DNA of 64,000 bases from NCBI RefSeq assembly GCF_025971955.1, contig NZ_JAPDMX010000030.1, positions 1 through 64,000 on the forward strand. Reading direction: 5' to 3'. A program made the translations under genes and the position numbers. The notes under the pieces are model-generated. The model worked only from the letters and a program-made list of their open reading frames with translations, had not been told where the DNA came from and did not search any database. This document shows positions 8,531 through 17,596 of the stretch, piece after piece. Position 1 is the stretch's first letter. The number at the start of each line of letters is the position of its first letter. Origin of the DNA: Shewanella subflava (GTDB lineage Bacteria > Pseudomonadota > Gammaproteobacteria > Enterobacterales > Shewanellaceae).

Positions 8531-10221
8531 CAGAGGTTTCTATTGCTGAGCTACGTGCAGCCTTAGAGTCTGGTCGCACTACAGCGGTTGAACTTGTTAA
8601 GTCTTACCTTGCAAGAGTTGAGGTTTATGACGGCCCAGCAACACAGACCAAACTAAATGCACTCGTGGTTCACAACCCTGATGCGATAAAAGAAGCAGAG
8701 GCTTCTGATGCACGTCGCGCCAGTGGACAAACGCTTAGTCCACTTGATGGTATTCCATATACTGCTAAAGATAGCTATTTAGTGAAGGGACTAACAGCCG
8801 CATCTGGCAGCCCAGCCTTTAAGAATTTAGTTGCGCAATACGATGCTTTTGCGGTTGAGCGCTTGCGGGCTGCTGGTGCCATTTGTTTAGGTAAAACCAA
8901 TATGCCTCCTATGGCGAACGGTGGCATGCAGCGTGGCCATTATGGCCGTGCAGAAAGTCCTTACAATGCAGATTACTTAACAGCTCCCTTTGCCTCGGGC
9001 TCTTCAAATGGAGCCGGTACTGGTACAGCTGCAAGCTATTCCGCCTTTGGGTTAGCAGAAGAAACCTGGTCGAGCGGCCGTGGACCTGCATCTAATAACG
9101 GTTTGTGTGCTTATACTCCTTCACGGGGCGTGATTTCAGTTAGGGGTAACTGGCCGTTGACACCGACCATGGATGTGGTGGTGCCTTACACTCGAACAAT
9201 GGCTGATATGCTTGAAGTTCTTGACGTTATCGTTGCCGATGATCCAATAACTCGTGGAGACTTATGGCGTTTGCAACCTTGGGTTGAGATCCCTAAAGCC
9301 TCTAGCGTACGTCCGCAATCTTATTTAGATTTAGTTGCGAAAGCTGACTCACTTAAAGGTAAACGCTTTGGTGTACCACGTATGTACATCAACAAGGACG
9401 AATTGGCAGGTACCAGTGAAAACCCAGGCATAGGAGGCCCTACGGGTCAGCGCATTCATACCCGCGCATCAGTTATTGCTTTATGGGAAGCGGCTCGTAC
9501 AGCACTGGAATCAGCTGGCGCAGAAGTGATAGAAGTTGATTTTCCATTGGTTTCTAACTGTGAAGGGGATCGCCCAGGTGCTCCAACAGTATTCAATCGC
9601 GGTATTGTGACTCCTGAATTTCTTGAAGATGAGCTGTGGGCGTTATCTGGTTGGGCTTTTGATGAGTTTTTGCGTGCCAATAATGATCCTAAAATGAATA
9701 AGCTGGAAGATGTGAATGGGCACTTGATATTCCCGCATGATCTTGGCACCTTGCGAAATCGTGAGGGCGATCTTGCTGCTGGTATGGATGAGTACGTCAA
9801 CATGGCAAAGCGTGGACTCAAATCCTATAACCAAATTGATAGCATACCCGATGGTTTGCGTGGTTTAGAGAAAACCCGAAAACTTGATTTGGAAGATTGG
9901 ATGGACTCGCTCAAACTTGATGCAGTGCTGTTTCCAACGGTTGCTGACGTAGGGCCCGCCGATGCGCACATCAATCCAGCATCCGCAGACATTGCTTGGA
10001 GTAATGGTGTTTGGGTGGCCAACGGTAATCTGGCCATTCGTCATCTAGGTGTCCCTACTGTGACGGTACCAATGGGCATTATGTCGGATATAGGTATGCC
10101 TGCGGGGTTAACGTTTGCCGGCCGTGCTTATGATGACAATAATCTATTGAAGTTCGCCTGTGCATTTGAGGCAACGGGCAGTAAGCGTATGGTCCCGCCG
10201 CGTACGCCAGCACTTAAGTAA
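8518..10221 (+). CDS. Amidase-signature family hydrolase
   Basis: A 567-residue amidase-signature enzyme that hydrolyses a carboxamide; the substrate is unknown. The Ser-cisSer-Lys triad can be placed: lysine K84 in IPYTAKDSYLVKG, the cis-serine in SGSSNGAG (S162/S163), and the nucleophile in TWSSGRGPAS (S186), aligned to the usual T-G-G-S-I-R-x-P-A. The signature is somewhat divergent. There is no signal peptide, so it is probably cytosolic. The ATG lies inside the end of the 28-codon leader frame, which suggests translational coupling. Being next to aguA hints at a role with carbamoylputrescine or another polyamine amide, but that is inference. Biochemically it is not an AguB-type nitrilase. 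Confidence 0.85.
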   Translation: MFEVTEVSIAELRAALESGRTTAVELVKSYLARVEVYDGPATQTKLNALVVHNPDAIKEAEASDARRASGQTLSPLDGIPYTAKDSYLVKGLTAASGSPAFKNLVAQYDAFAVERLRAAGAICLGKTNMPPMANGGMQRGHYGRAESPYNADYLTAPFASGSSNGAGTGTAASYSAFGLAEETWSSGRGPASNNGLCAYTPSRGVISVRGNWPLTPTMDVVVPYTRTMADMLEVLDVIVADDPITRGDLWRLQPWVEIPKASSVRPQSYLDLVAKADSLKGKRFGVPRMYINKDELAGTSENPGIGGPTGQRIHTRASVIALWEAARTALESAGAEVIEVDFPLVSNCEGDRPGAPTVFNRGIVTPEFLEDELWALSGWAFDEFLRANNDPKMNKLEDVNGHLIFPHDLGTLRNREGDLAAGMDEYVNMAKRGLKSYNQIDSIPDGLRGLEKTRKLDLEDWMDSLKLDAVLFPTVADVGPADAHINPASADIAWSNGVWVANGNLAIRHLGVPTVTVPMGIMSDIGMPAGLTFAGRAYDDNNLLKFACAFEATGSKRMVPPRTPALK

Positions 10222-10244
10222 TTAACCATAGATGCACATTATCA

Positions 10245-10267
10245 CTGTCTACACGACAGGCTTTTTT
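10245..10267 (+). terminator. Weak terminator after the amidase gene
   Basis: A 5-bp stem CTGTC/GACAG (10245-10249, 10255-10259) is followed by GCTTTTTT. The stem is short, so termination is uncertain. Confidence 0.4.
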
Positions 10268-10472
10268 ACTGATAATGGCGTTAAATTTGTTTGCTGTACT
10301 TCCTCCAAGGATAGGGGGACGTTAAAGTGAGATTAATTCAAAGCCAAGGCTTGCTAATAACTCAAGTTTGCTGTCTTGTATGTAATAAGCAACCTATAAT
10401 CAGTAATTAAGGTCAAGGTTACTGCACTTAAACCACAGGCTAACCTTTTATGTGCCCATTGGTTTAATCATT

Positions 10473-10528
10473 ATTAAACGACTAAAAAACGGGATTGATT
10501 TAAACATCAATCCCGTTTTTGTATTCAA
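10473..10528 (+). terminator. Strong terminator in a duplicated segment, copy 1
   Basis: Arms AACGGGATTGAT (10488-10499) and ATCAATCCCGTT (10506-10517) with loop TTAAAC are followed by a T-run. The whole 10473-10528 segment recurs almost exactly at 11989-12043. It lies about 265 bp after the amidase stop with no gene directly before it. Confidence 0.8.
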
Positions 10529-10888
10529 TCATAATCAATAACTGCTGATTCAAACTTTGAAAGTACGCTATAACGGCTTCAAATCCTAAGCGAATAGAAA
10601 ACAACTGATTTATTGTGATTGGTATAAATTAAGTTGTAAAAGTGAACTGTCAGGTATGTCATCATAAAGTGTGTTTATCGCTAATGACAGATTTTATAAA
10701 GCGCATAGCGCGTGCTGCGAATCTGAAGTTCATATTCAAGTGGTTGTGCCGATCAAAACTGAGTGTTTGATATCAGTGTTCGTAAATTTAAGCTGAGGCA
10801 CTTTTCATGTTAACTAGCTGATCGTGTCGCAATGAATTGCTGTTCAGGTAAAATTATTTTTTCTGTTATATTTCATATAAGTGCAACT

Positions 10889-10906
10889 TTTTTTGTTAAC
10901 AAAAAA
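10889..10906. promoter_or_regulatory. 18-bp perfect palindrome upstream of bdhA
   Basis: TTTTTTGTTAACAAAAAA is perfectly symmetrical around GTTAAC. It lies about 295 bp before the bdhA start and could be a regulator site. A chance AT-rich palindrome is the alternative. Confidence 0.35.
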
Positions 10907-11199
10907 TAGACCTTATGGGCATTGAATAATTGCAACTGACGCTTTAATATTGCTTTAAGAATAATATGTTACCTGATGGCTAAGGTTGTATCGGTGGGAA
11001 AAGTTTAGCTTTTTTCAAAGTAAGACTTTGACATGTCGTTATACTATGCAAAGTTAACAAGCCGATAACATGATCTACCAATTTTGCTGGAGGCTGACCC
11101 GGGACAATTTAACCCTGTTTTAATGCAAAAAATATACAAGACAGTTCAATTGAGCTAAGTCATTGTTTGTTATTAATCAAAATACAGTTGAGGTAAATA

Positions 11200-11982
11200 A
11201 TGAGTTTAAAAGGGAAAGTTGCCATTATTACAGGTGCTGCTAGCGGTATCGGATTAGAGATTGCACATGCTTATGCAAAAGAAGGTGCAATGGTTGTGAT
11301 TGCCGATCTCAATGAAGAGGGGGCGCGTGCTGCAGCCTTATCGTTGGAGCAATATGGTCAGAAAACCATGGCTGTTGCTATGGATGTGAGCAATGAACAA
11401 ATGGTCGACAGTGCCGTTGAAAAGGTTATTGCGGAATTAGGTAGCGTGGATGTTTTGGTTTCTAACGCTGGCATACAGGTAATTGAACGAATTGAAAATC
11501 TTGAATTTGATAAATGGAAATTGATGATGGGGATCCATCTCGACGGTGCGTTTTTGACTACACGCGCCTGCCTGCGTCAAATGTACAAACAACAACGCGG
11601 TGGGGCAATTATTTATATTGGCTCAGTGCATTCTAAAGAGGCATCACCGCTAAAAGCTCCCTATGTCACCGCTAAGCATGGCTTATTAGGTTTGTGCCGA
11701 ACGGTAGCAAAAGAAGCCGCTCAGCATGGTGTTCATGCCAACGTCATCTGTCCGGGTTATGTTAAAACTCCGTTAGTAGAAAAACAATTGCCACAGCAGG
11801 CAAAGGAACTTGGATTAACTGAGGAAGAAGTGATCAGCAAAGTATTGCTTAAAGATACAGTTGATGGTGAGTTTACCTCAACTGAGGATGTCGCCAAAGC
11901 GGCGGTTTTCTTAGCTGGTTTTGAAAGTTGTTCAATAACGGGACAATCGTTGATTGTGAGTCATGGCTGGTGCATGGAATAA
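11200..11982 (+). CDS. bdhA: 3-hydroxybutyrate dehydrogenase (SDR family)
   Basis: Cytosolic NAD-dependent dehydrogenase interconverting D-3-hydroxybutyrate and acetoacetate, used in hydroxybutyrate or polyhydroxybutyrate breakdown. At 260 residues it is a classical short-chain dehydrogenase: cofactor motif TGAASGIG (11-18), the NAG motif at 89-91, and catalytic S142, Y155 and K159. The D-x-N and V-S-H-G-W C-terminal features and the H-S-K-E-A-S stretch resemble the 3-hydroxybutyrate dehydrogenase subfamily. The start has a TGAGG ribosome site. It is a single-gene unit flanked by two copies of the same terminator segment, so it may be a separately acquired cassette. No PHB synthase or thiolase gene is nearby. 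Confidence 0.88.
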   Translation: MSLKGKVAIITGAASGIGLEIAHAYAKEGAMVVIADLNEEGARAAALSLEQYGQKTMAVAMDVSNEQMVDSAVEKVIAELGSVDVLVSNAGIQVIERIENLEFDKWKLMMGIHLDGAFLTTRACLRQMYKQQRGGAIIYIGSVHSKEASPLKAPYVTAKHGLLGLCRTVAKEAAQHGVHANVICPGYVKTPLVEKQLPQQAKELGLTEEEVISKVLLKDTVDGEFTSTEDVAKAAVFLAGFESCSITGQSLIVSHGWCME

Positions 11983-11988
11983 ATCAAC

Positions 11989-12043
11989 ATTAAACGATAA
12001 AAAACGGGATTGATTTAAACATCAATCCCGTTGTTGTATTCAA
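11989..12043 (+). terminator. Terminator of bdhA in a duplicated segment, copy 2
   Basis: The same 12-bp arms as copy 1 (12003-12014, 12021-12032) and the same TTAAAC loop begin about 20 bp after the bdhA stop. The 3' run is GTTGTATT rather than GTTTTTGTATT, so it is weaker. The flanks ATTAAACGA and GTATTCAA are shared too, which makes this a true duplication. Confidence 0.75.
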
Positions 12044-12489
12044 ACTCAATTTGTTTGATGTCAACACGTTAGCAGGTGCGTCATGCGACACTCATTATCG
12101 TTCAAGATTGAGATTGATTTATCAAGATTGGTGTTAGGATGTCAGCGATTCAACTATGGTTGAAACGGGTATTCAGTTGCTGAGTTGCAGTAACACTTAA
12201 TCAAATTAACAAAGATATGTGCGCAAAAAGAATAAATATTGTGGAAATTAAACGCCAATTAAAGAAAGTAGTTTGCAATCAGCTTAATGACAATGGCTGG
12301 TTGTTTTGGTTCTTTATATTGATTAGAAGCTTATTGAATATCTCATCAATAGCGATTTTAACCTTTGTAGGTAAATTAAATTTCCATTAAATAGTATTTG
12401 CTTATTCAACAACTGCGCATGTAATGTAATCATACACTTAATGTTTTTTTAATATTAAATATCTTATTTGTTAAAGGTGGAACGAGTTA
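12044..12489. other. Intergenic region between bdhA and the antiporter gene
   Basis: About 450 bp. The only candidate content is the 57-codon frame at 12217-12390. I see no other clear promoter element or repeat. Confidence 0.35.
12217..12390 (+). CDS. Possible small membrane protein, unrecognised
   Basis: A 57-residue frame from ATG 12217, or 49 residues from GTG 12241, ends 99 bp before the antiporter start. The N-terminal third is basic (KRINIVEIKRQLKK). Residues about 29-51 are strongly hydrophobic (WLFWFFILI then SIAILTFVG), as in a single-span membrane peptide. No good ribosome site precedes the ATG, and codon use alone cannot settle it. It could be a chance frame in AT-rich DNA or a small partner of the antiporter. 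Confidence 0.28.
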   Translation: MCAKRINIVEIKRQLKKVVCNQLNDNGWLFWFFILIRSLLNISSIAILTFVGKLNFH

Positions 12490-13683
12490 ATGTATATAGA
12501 GTTAGCCATTTTAGCAGCTTTTACGTTGTGTTACAGCTTGGTTGCGGGGCGATTTGAGCGCTCTATGATTTCTGGCCCAATGGTATTTGTGGTGGTAGGT
12601 TTCATACTCGGCCCCTCTGTTTTAGATTGGCTTGGAAAAGACATGGATGGGATGGGGATACGAATTTTTGCCGATATTACGCTGGCTATTGTCCTATTTT
12701 GTGATGCCGCTAACTCAAACCTAAAGGTATTGAAAAATCATCTAAATCTACCTACAAGAATGCTACTTTATGGTTTACCCGGAGCCATTATGCTGGGTTT
12801 TGTTGTCGGATATGTATTGTTTCCTGATTTAAGTTTGTTTGAAATTGCCGCATTAGCAACAATGTTAGCTGCAACCGACGCGGCCTTGGGAAAAGCAGTG
12901 GTTTCCAGTCCGATAGTGCCTGCTAAATTACGTGAAGGGCTAAACATTGAAAGCGGATTAAATGATGGTATTTGTGTCCCCATTTTGTTTGTTTTTTTAG
13001 CGCTTGCCGCAGGCAGTGTCGCTGAAGGTGAAGTTTCACATCTTGCGGTACATTTTTTGGTTGAAGAATTAGGAATCGGCTTAGTTGTTGGTTTAAGTGT
13101 CAGTTTCATCGGCGCCAATTTAATTAAATGGAGTCATAACAAGGGCTGGATCACTGAGGTTTGGAGCCAGAATATCGTCTTAAGTTTGGCTTTATCGTCT
13201 TTTGCCTTTGCGCAAGAGCTGGGTGGTAGTGGTTATATTGCGGCGTTCTCAGGCGGCTTATTATTTGGTTATTTATGTCAAGAACATAAACACAAACTTT
13301 TGTTACCAACCGAAGGGATTGGGGAGATCATGGCATTACTGACCTGGTTATTGTTTGGGGCCTTAGTGATTGGTAAATCGTTTCATGAGTTTACTTGGAC
13401 GATGCTAATTTATGCCATATTGAGCTTAACTATTGTTCGCATGTTACCTATATTTTTGGTGCTAGGTAAGCAAGGTGGAAATGTTCCATCGAGACTATTC
13501 CTTGGTTGGTTTGGCCCAAGGGGACTGGCATCTATCGTTTTCGTTATTATTATGTTAGACAGAGGATTACCTGGAGGCGAGTTTATCGCCATGACAGTTG
13601 TTTGTACCGTATTTATCAGCCTTATTGTACACGGGATGTCAGCACAGCCCATGGCAAAATGGATCAGTAAACGCGCTGATTAA
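12490..13683 (+). CDS. CPA1-type Na+(K+)/H+ antiporter, NhaP-like
   Basis: Inner-membrane cation/proton antiporter of 397 residues, almost entirely hydrophobic with about 11-12 membrane spans. Hallmarks are the A-T-D-A-A-L-G-K motif with the unwound helix and its exchange aspartate, and the N-I-E-S-G-L-N-D-G motif that follows it in CPA1/NhaP proteins. It lacks a long cytosolic tail or TrkA domains. The start follows an AAAGGTGG ribosome site. It probably serves Na+ or pH homeostasis in a marine cell. No terminator is evident downstream. Confidence 0.85.
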   Translation: MYIELAILAAFTLCYSLVAGRFERSMISGPMVFVVVGFILGPSVLDWLGKDMDGMGIRIFADITLAIVLFCDAANSNLKVLKNHLNLPTRMLLYGLPGAIMLGFVVGYVLFPDLSLFEIAALATMLAATDAALGKAVVSSPIVPAKLREGLNIESGLNDGICVPILFVFLALAAGSVAEGEVSHLAVHFLVEELGIGLVVGLSVSFIGANLIKWSHNKGWITEVWSQNIVLSLALSSFAFAQELGGSGYIAAFSGGLLFGYLCQEHKHKLLLPTEGIGEIMALLTWLLFGALVIGKSFHEFTWTMLIYAILSLTIVRMLPIFLVLGKQGGNVPSRLFLGWFGPRGLASIVFVIIMLDRGLPGGEFIAMTVVCTVFISLIVHGMSAQPMAKWISKRAD

Positions 13684-14122
13684 TATTATCTTTATGGCTT
13701 ATGGCGTTGAGACCGTTACGCTCGACGTCGTTTATTCAAAACACCTTGTCATTGTAAATCAAATGGAAAGTCAGCAAGCCCAATTACATGGGTAGGTGAG
13801 CTTTGCTTTTACTTTATTTGGGGGAACTGTTCGATTTTAACATGATTTATTAGAGGCGAATGGATTGATGCCTATTTATCCCAGCAACGCTTTATTCATA
13901 AACAAGCATTTAACCACTCGCAACAGCGTTTCTTGACCATTGTGCGCTGTATGATAGACATTTAAAATAAATATAACCTTGAAAGATCCCCTTGTGCTTG
14001 TTATCAATTAAAAATTGGCTTGAGATAATTTAAACGATAACGATTAGTTAATGCTTTAATTTTGAGGCATATTTATAATAAAAATCTTATTGATTTTATA
14101 AGAATCGCTATAGGAAATATAA
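13684..14122. other. Intergenic region before the GGDEF/EAL gene
   Basis: 440 bp with no intact gene. A start-less open frame at 13846-13965 may be gene debris. Nothing else is supported. Confidence 0.35.
13846..13965 (+). pseudogene. Possible gene remnant, unrecognised
   Basis: After a TGA (13843-13845) a 39-codon frame with no usable start reads FIRGEWIDAYLSQQRF and then a basic, glutamine-rich stretch to TAA. Composition looks protein-like and unlike the AT-rich spacer around it. I do not recognise the parent gene, and it may be coincidence. Confidence 0.2.
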
Positions 14123-17100
14123 ATGGGCATTTTTTCAAAAAATTTCAATCAGTCCATTGTCAGTCATACGCTGGTTTCTGTTGGCATTCGAATTTTGTTT
14201 GTTATCTCTTTGGTTACAACAATCAGTTATTTCCATATTTTTTCTAACATGGAATCAACTAAATTATCAGAAATTCAATCGTTTACCCAAGAAAGAGCCG
14301 CAAGGGAAAGTCAAGTGTTTACCTTGGCAGAGGATAACCACAAACTGCTGAAAAAAGCGATTCTTGATGCCTATCACCCCGCTAATGCCTCACAAAAGCA
14401 GACGTTTTTTGATGAACAGCTTGTCGTTCAAGAAGATGGAGGTATTCGTGTCAATCCAGAAATATTCAATGCTGACGACGGCGCAGGTGTGTGGGTAGCC
14501 AAAAATGTTGATATTACCGATGAGTTGAAATATCGCGTTGGTTTATTACATCAACTTGTTAGTGATTATGGTAAAAGTTGGCGTAATCGGTTCATTAATA
14601 CCTATGCATTTGGTATTGAAAATTTTGCCGCTATTTACTGGCCATCAATAGCAGACTTTACTTACCGTCTCGAGGCCGATTTCGATATTCGGCTTGAAGA
14701 ATATTTTGCCATATCGATTGAAGAGAATAATCCGCAGAAAAAAACTGTTTGGACTGGCGTTTACCGAGATAAACAAGCCGATATTTGGATGGTATCTATT
14801 GAAACCCCCATTTATTACCAGCAACAGCATATTGCAACCATTGGCAATGACATGTCATTGGATGAATTATTTAAAAGAACCCTAAATCAAGCGCCTCAAG
14901 GCGGCTATAACCTTATTTTTCGGCAAGATGGCAGATTAATTGCGCATCAAAAATATGTGCAACAGCTCAAAGAGTTTGATGGTAATTTTATCATCAATCA
15001 AAATGGTGATGATGATTTAAAGTCCATTTATCAAACGGTCATTAATGCTGATGATAAGCAGCAAATGATTGAGCTACCTTCTTTGCGGGCTTATTTAATG
15101 GTCAGTAAATTAGATGGACCAGGATGGTATTATGTTAGCGTAATTCCCAAGTCGGTGGTGACCAGTGTGGCTTCAAATACGGCGATAATCGTTTTTATTT
15201 CCGGATTCATCGCGCTGGTAATCGAATTACTGGTGTTATTCGTGGTAATGAAACAAAAAATTACCCGACCATTATCTCATCTTAATCAAGCCACATTAGC
15301 CCTAACACAAGGCCTGAAAGCCGAACATATTGATGAAACTCGTCCTGATGAGCTCGGACGCTTAGCACAAGCATTTAATCTGATGAATCAAAATTTGATT
15401 AAACGAGATAAACAGCTAGCTAATGCAAATTTGGTATTAGAACAACAATTACAGCAAATACAATTAAGCCAAGACAGTTTAACGAATGCTCAGGCCATTG
15501 CTCGTTTGGGAAGCTGGCAATATGACACCACCACACGCAAATTAACGGTTTCAAAGCAATTAATATTGTTATTACAACTAGAAAATTTACCGCAAGATGA
15601 ACTCAATTTACCGTTTTTATTTGATTGTTTAAGTAACAGTGGGCTTGATGAAATTACCGCGGTTTATCAGTGTTTTATCATCGAAGAAAAAGCGTTTAAT
15701 TTTGTTCATAAGCTAAATGATGTCAATAAGCCTCAAGGTATACAGTATGTGCATTCAACTGGACAGGCTAGTGAAGATGGGCGAGTGCTTTCGGGAACGG
15801 TGCAAGATATCACCTCACAATATAAAGCTGAGCAAGCAAAAATAGAAAGCCAGAGGTTGTTTAACAATGTTTTTGAAAACTCTACGATTAGTATGGCAGT
15901 AGTCAGTTTAGACGGACAAATACAACAAGCAAATAGTACAATGTGCCAGACCTTTGGTTACACCCAAGATGAAATATGCCAGTTAAATTATATTGATTTA
16001 CTACCCCTTGATGAACGCAGTGGCGGTGATGGTGAATTAGAAATAATTCAGCATGTTAAGTCAGCTTCCTACGACACAGAACGCGTATTAGTGTGTAAGG
16101 ATGGGACCGAACTTTATTGTTATATAAATGTATTTGTGCAAAAAAACGCGCATGGTTTATCTGATTATATTTTCATACAGTGCATTGATATTAGTTTAAG
16201 AAAACAAGCTGAGGTGAAGCTCAATCAATTAGCGTTTCATGATCCTTTAACAAAGCTAGCTAACAGAACTTTATTCATTGAGTTTTTAACAAAAGCAATC
16301 AAACAATACCACCGTAATCATAAGTACAATTTTGCTTTACTATTCCTTGATCTTGATGGCTTTAAATTGGTTAACGATAGTCTAGGGCATTTAGAGGGCG
16401 ATAAATTACTCGTTGATTTTTCAGAAAGACTAAATCGGATTATTCGTAATTCTGATACTTTAGCCAGATTTGGTGGTGATGAATTTTGTGTATTAATGGA
16501 ATACATCAACGATGATCAACAGGCCATTGATTTGGCTCAGCGAATTAACATCGCACTTTCAGAGCCATTTATATTAAAAAAAGAGTCTGTTATTACCAAT
16601 GCTAGTATCGGTATCGTTTTAGCCAATGAAAACTTAATGGAAGCGCAGGATTATCTTCGTGATGCTGACAGCGCTATGTACCATGCAAAACAAAATGGTA
16701 GAGGATGTTATGCGGTATTTAATGCAGATATGCATAAAGTGGCTAAGGCACAGTTAAGGCTGCGCAATGAATTGAGTCAAGCGTTGGATGATAAACACCT
16801 TGTCGCATTTTTTCAGCCAATTATTAATGCCCAAAATGGGCAGATTGCTGGTTTCGAGGCACTTGTTCGTTGGTTCCATCCAACCGAAGGCTTGATAGAG
16901 CCCGATGCCTTTTTACGCATGGCTGAAGACATTGGGCGAATAGCAGAAATTGATTATTTTGTGATAGATAAAGCAATCGAGCAAATTGTTGAATGGCGTA
17001 TATCGTTCAATAGGGATGATTTATCCATTAGCTGTAATGCCTCAAGTGAATTATTGTCGACTTACCATGTCGTTGACAAAATTAATAATATTCTAGAGAA

Positions 17101-17542
17101 ACATGCATTTCCCGCAAATTGTTTAAATATTGAAATAACCGAAAGTGTATTAATCAATGATCCAGAAGTGACATTGAAGATTTTACATCAGCTTGACGGA
17201 CTCGGTATTAATATTCATTTAGATGACTTTGGTACTGGGTATTCTTCTTTGAGTTATTTACATCGTTTTCCGATCCATAACATCAAAATCGACAGAAGTT
17301 TTATTAGCCGATTAATGGATAACGAAAAAGATCAAGCGATCGTTGAAAGTATCGTGTTACTTGCTAATAGGCTAGGAATTGGCGTGACAGCAGAAGGTGT
17401 CGAAACGGTCTCGCAATATGAGGCATTGCAACAGATTGGGGTTGCTAGAACCCAAGGTTATTACCATGGGAAGCCAATGGCGCAAGATGCCGCATTAGCA
17501 CTTTTATCAGCTGAAACCAATCTGGTTCAAGACGGACAATAG
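14123..17542 (+). CDS. Membrane-bound Cache/HAMP/PAS/GGDEF/EAL c-di-GMP regulator
   Basis: Inner-membrane signalling protein of 1139 residues that should make and/or degrade cyclic di-GMP. Order: TM1 about 20-41, a periplasmic Cache-type sensor about 45-345, TM2 about 352-376, HAMP about 377-430, a short coiled coil, two PAS-like domains (about 455-565 and 570-700), GGDEF and EAL. The GGDEF motif is intact (784-788) and preceded by an RxxD inhibitory site (R-N-S-D, five residues upstream). The EAL motif is intact (E912), as are D-D-F-G-T-G and the late E-G-V-E-T loop, so both activities are possible. It is probably transcribed alone, with rsuA 54 bp downstream. Confidence 0.93.
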   Translation: MGIFSKNFNQSIVSHTLVSVGIRILFVISLVTTISYFHIFSNMESTKLSEIQSFTQERAARESQVFTLAEDNHKLLKKAILDAYHPANASQKQTFFDEQLVVQEDGGIRVNPEIFNADDGAGVWVAKNVDITDELKYRVGLLHQLVSDYGKSWRNRFINTYAFGIENFAAIYWPSIADFTYRLEADFDIRLEEYFAISIEENNPQKKTVWTGVYRDKQADIWMVSIETPIYYQQQHIATIGNDMSLDELFKRTLNQAPQGGYNLIFRQDGRLIAHQKYVQQLKEFDGNFIINQNGDDDLKSIYQTVINADDKQQMIELPSLRAYLMVSKLDGPGWYYVSVIPKSVVTSVASNTAIIVFISGFIALVIELLVLFVVMKQKITRPLSHLNQATLALTQGLKAEHIDETRPDELGRLAQAFNLMNQNLIKRDKQLANANLVLEQQLQQIQLSQDSLTNAQAIARLGSWQYDTTTRKLTVSKQLILLLQLENLPQDELNLPFLFDCLSNSGLDEITAVYQCFIIEEKAFNFVHKLNDVNKPQGIQYVHSTGQASEDGRVLSGTVQDITSQYKAEQAKIESQRLFNNVFENSTISMAVVSLDGQIQQANSTMCQTFGYTQDEICQLNYIDLLPLDERSGGDGELEIIQHVKSASYDTERVLVCKDGTELYCYINVFVQKNAHGLSDYIFIQCIDISLRKQAEVKLNQLAFHDPLTKLANRTLFIEFLTKAIKQYHRNHKYNFALLFLDLDGFKLVNDSLGHLEGDKLLVDFSERLNRIIRNSDTLARFGGDEFCVLMEYINDDQQAIDLAQRINIALSEPFILKKESVITNASIGIVLANENLMEAQDYLRDADSAMYHAKQNGRGCYAVFNADMHKVAKAQLRLRNELSQALDDKHLVAFFQPIINAQNGQIAGFEALVRWFHPTEGLIEPDAFLRMAEDIGRIAEIDYFVIDKAIEQIVEWRISFNRDDLSISCNASSELLSTYHVVDKINNILEKHAFPANCLNIEITESVLINDPEVTLKILHQLDGLGINIHLDDFGTGYSSLSYLHRFPIHNIKIDRSFISRLMDNEKDQAIVESIVLLANRLGIGVTAEGVETVSQYEALQQIGVARTQGYYHGKPMAQDAALALLSAETNLVQDGQ

Positions 17543-17596
17543 TACTAAATTATCCATTTAATGCTTTAACCCCTCATCTAGAAAATAGTGGACCCC

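Larger units (their letters stand above)
10222..11199. other. Long intergenic region between amidase and bdhA
   Basis: Nearly 1 kb without a supported gene. It contains a weak hairpin just after the amidase (10245-10267), an orphan strong terminator within a duplicated segment (10473-10528) and an 18-bp perfect palindrome (10889-10906). The rest shows no structure I can support. Confidence 0.45.
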
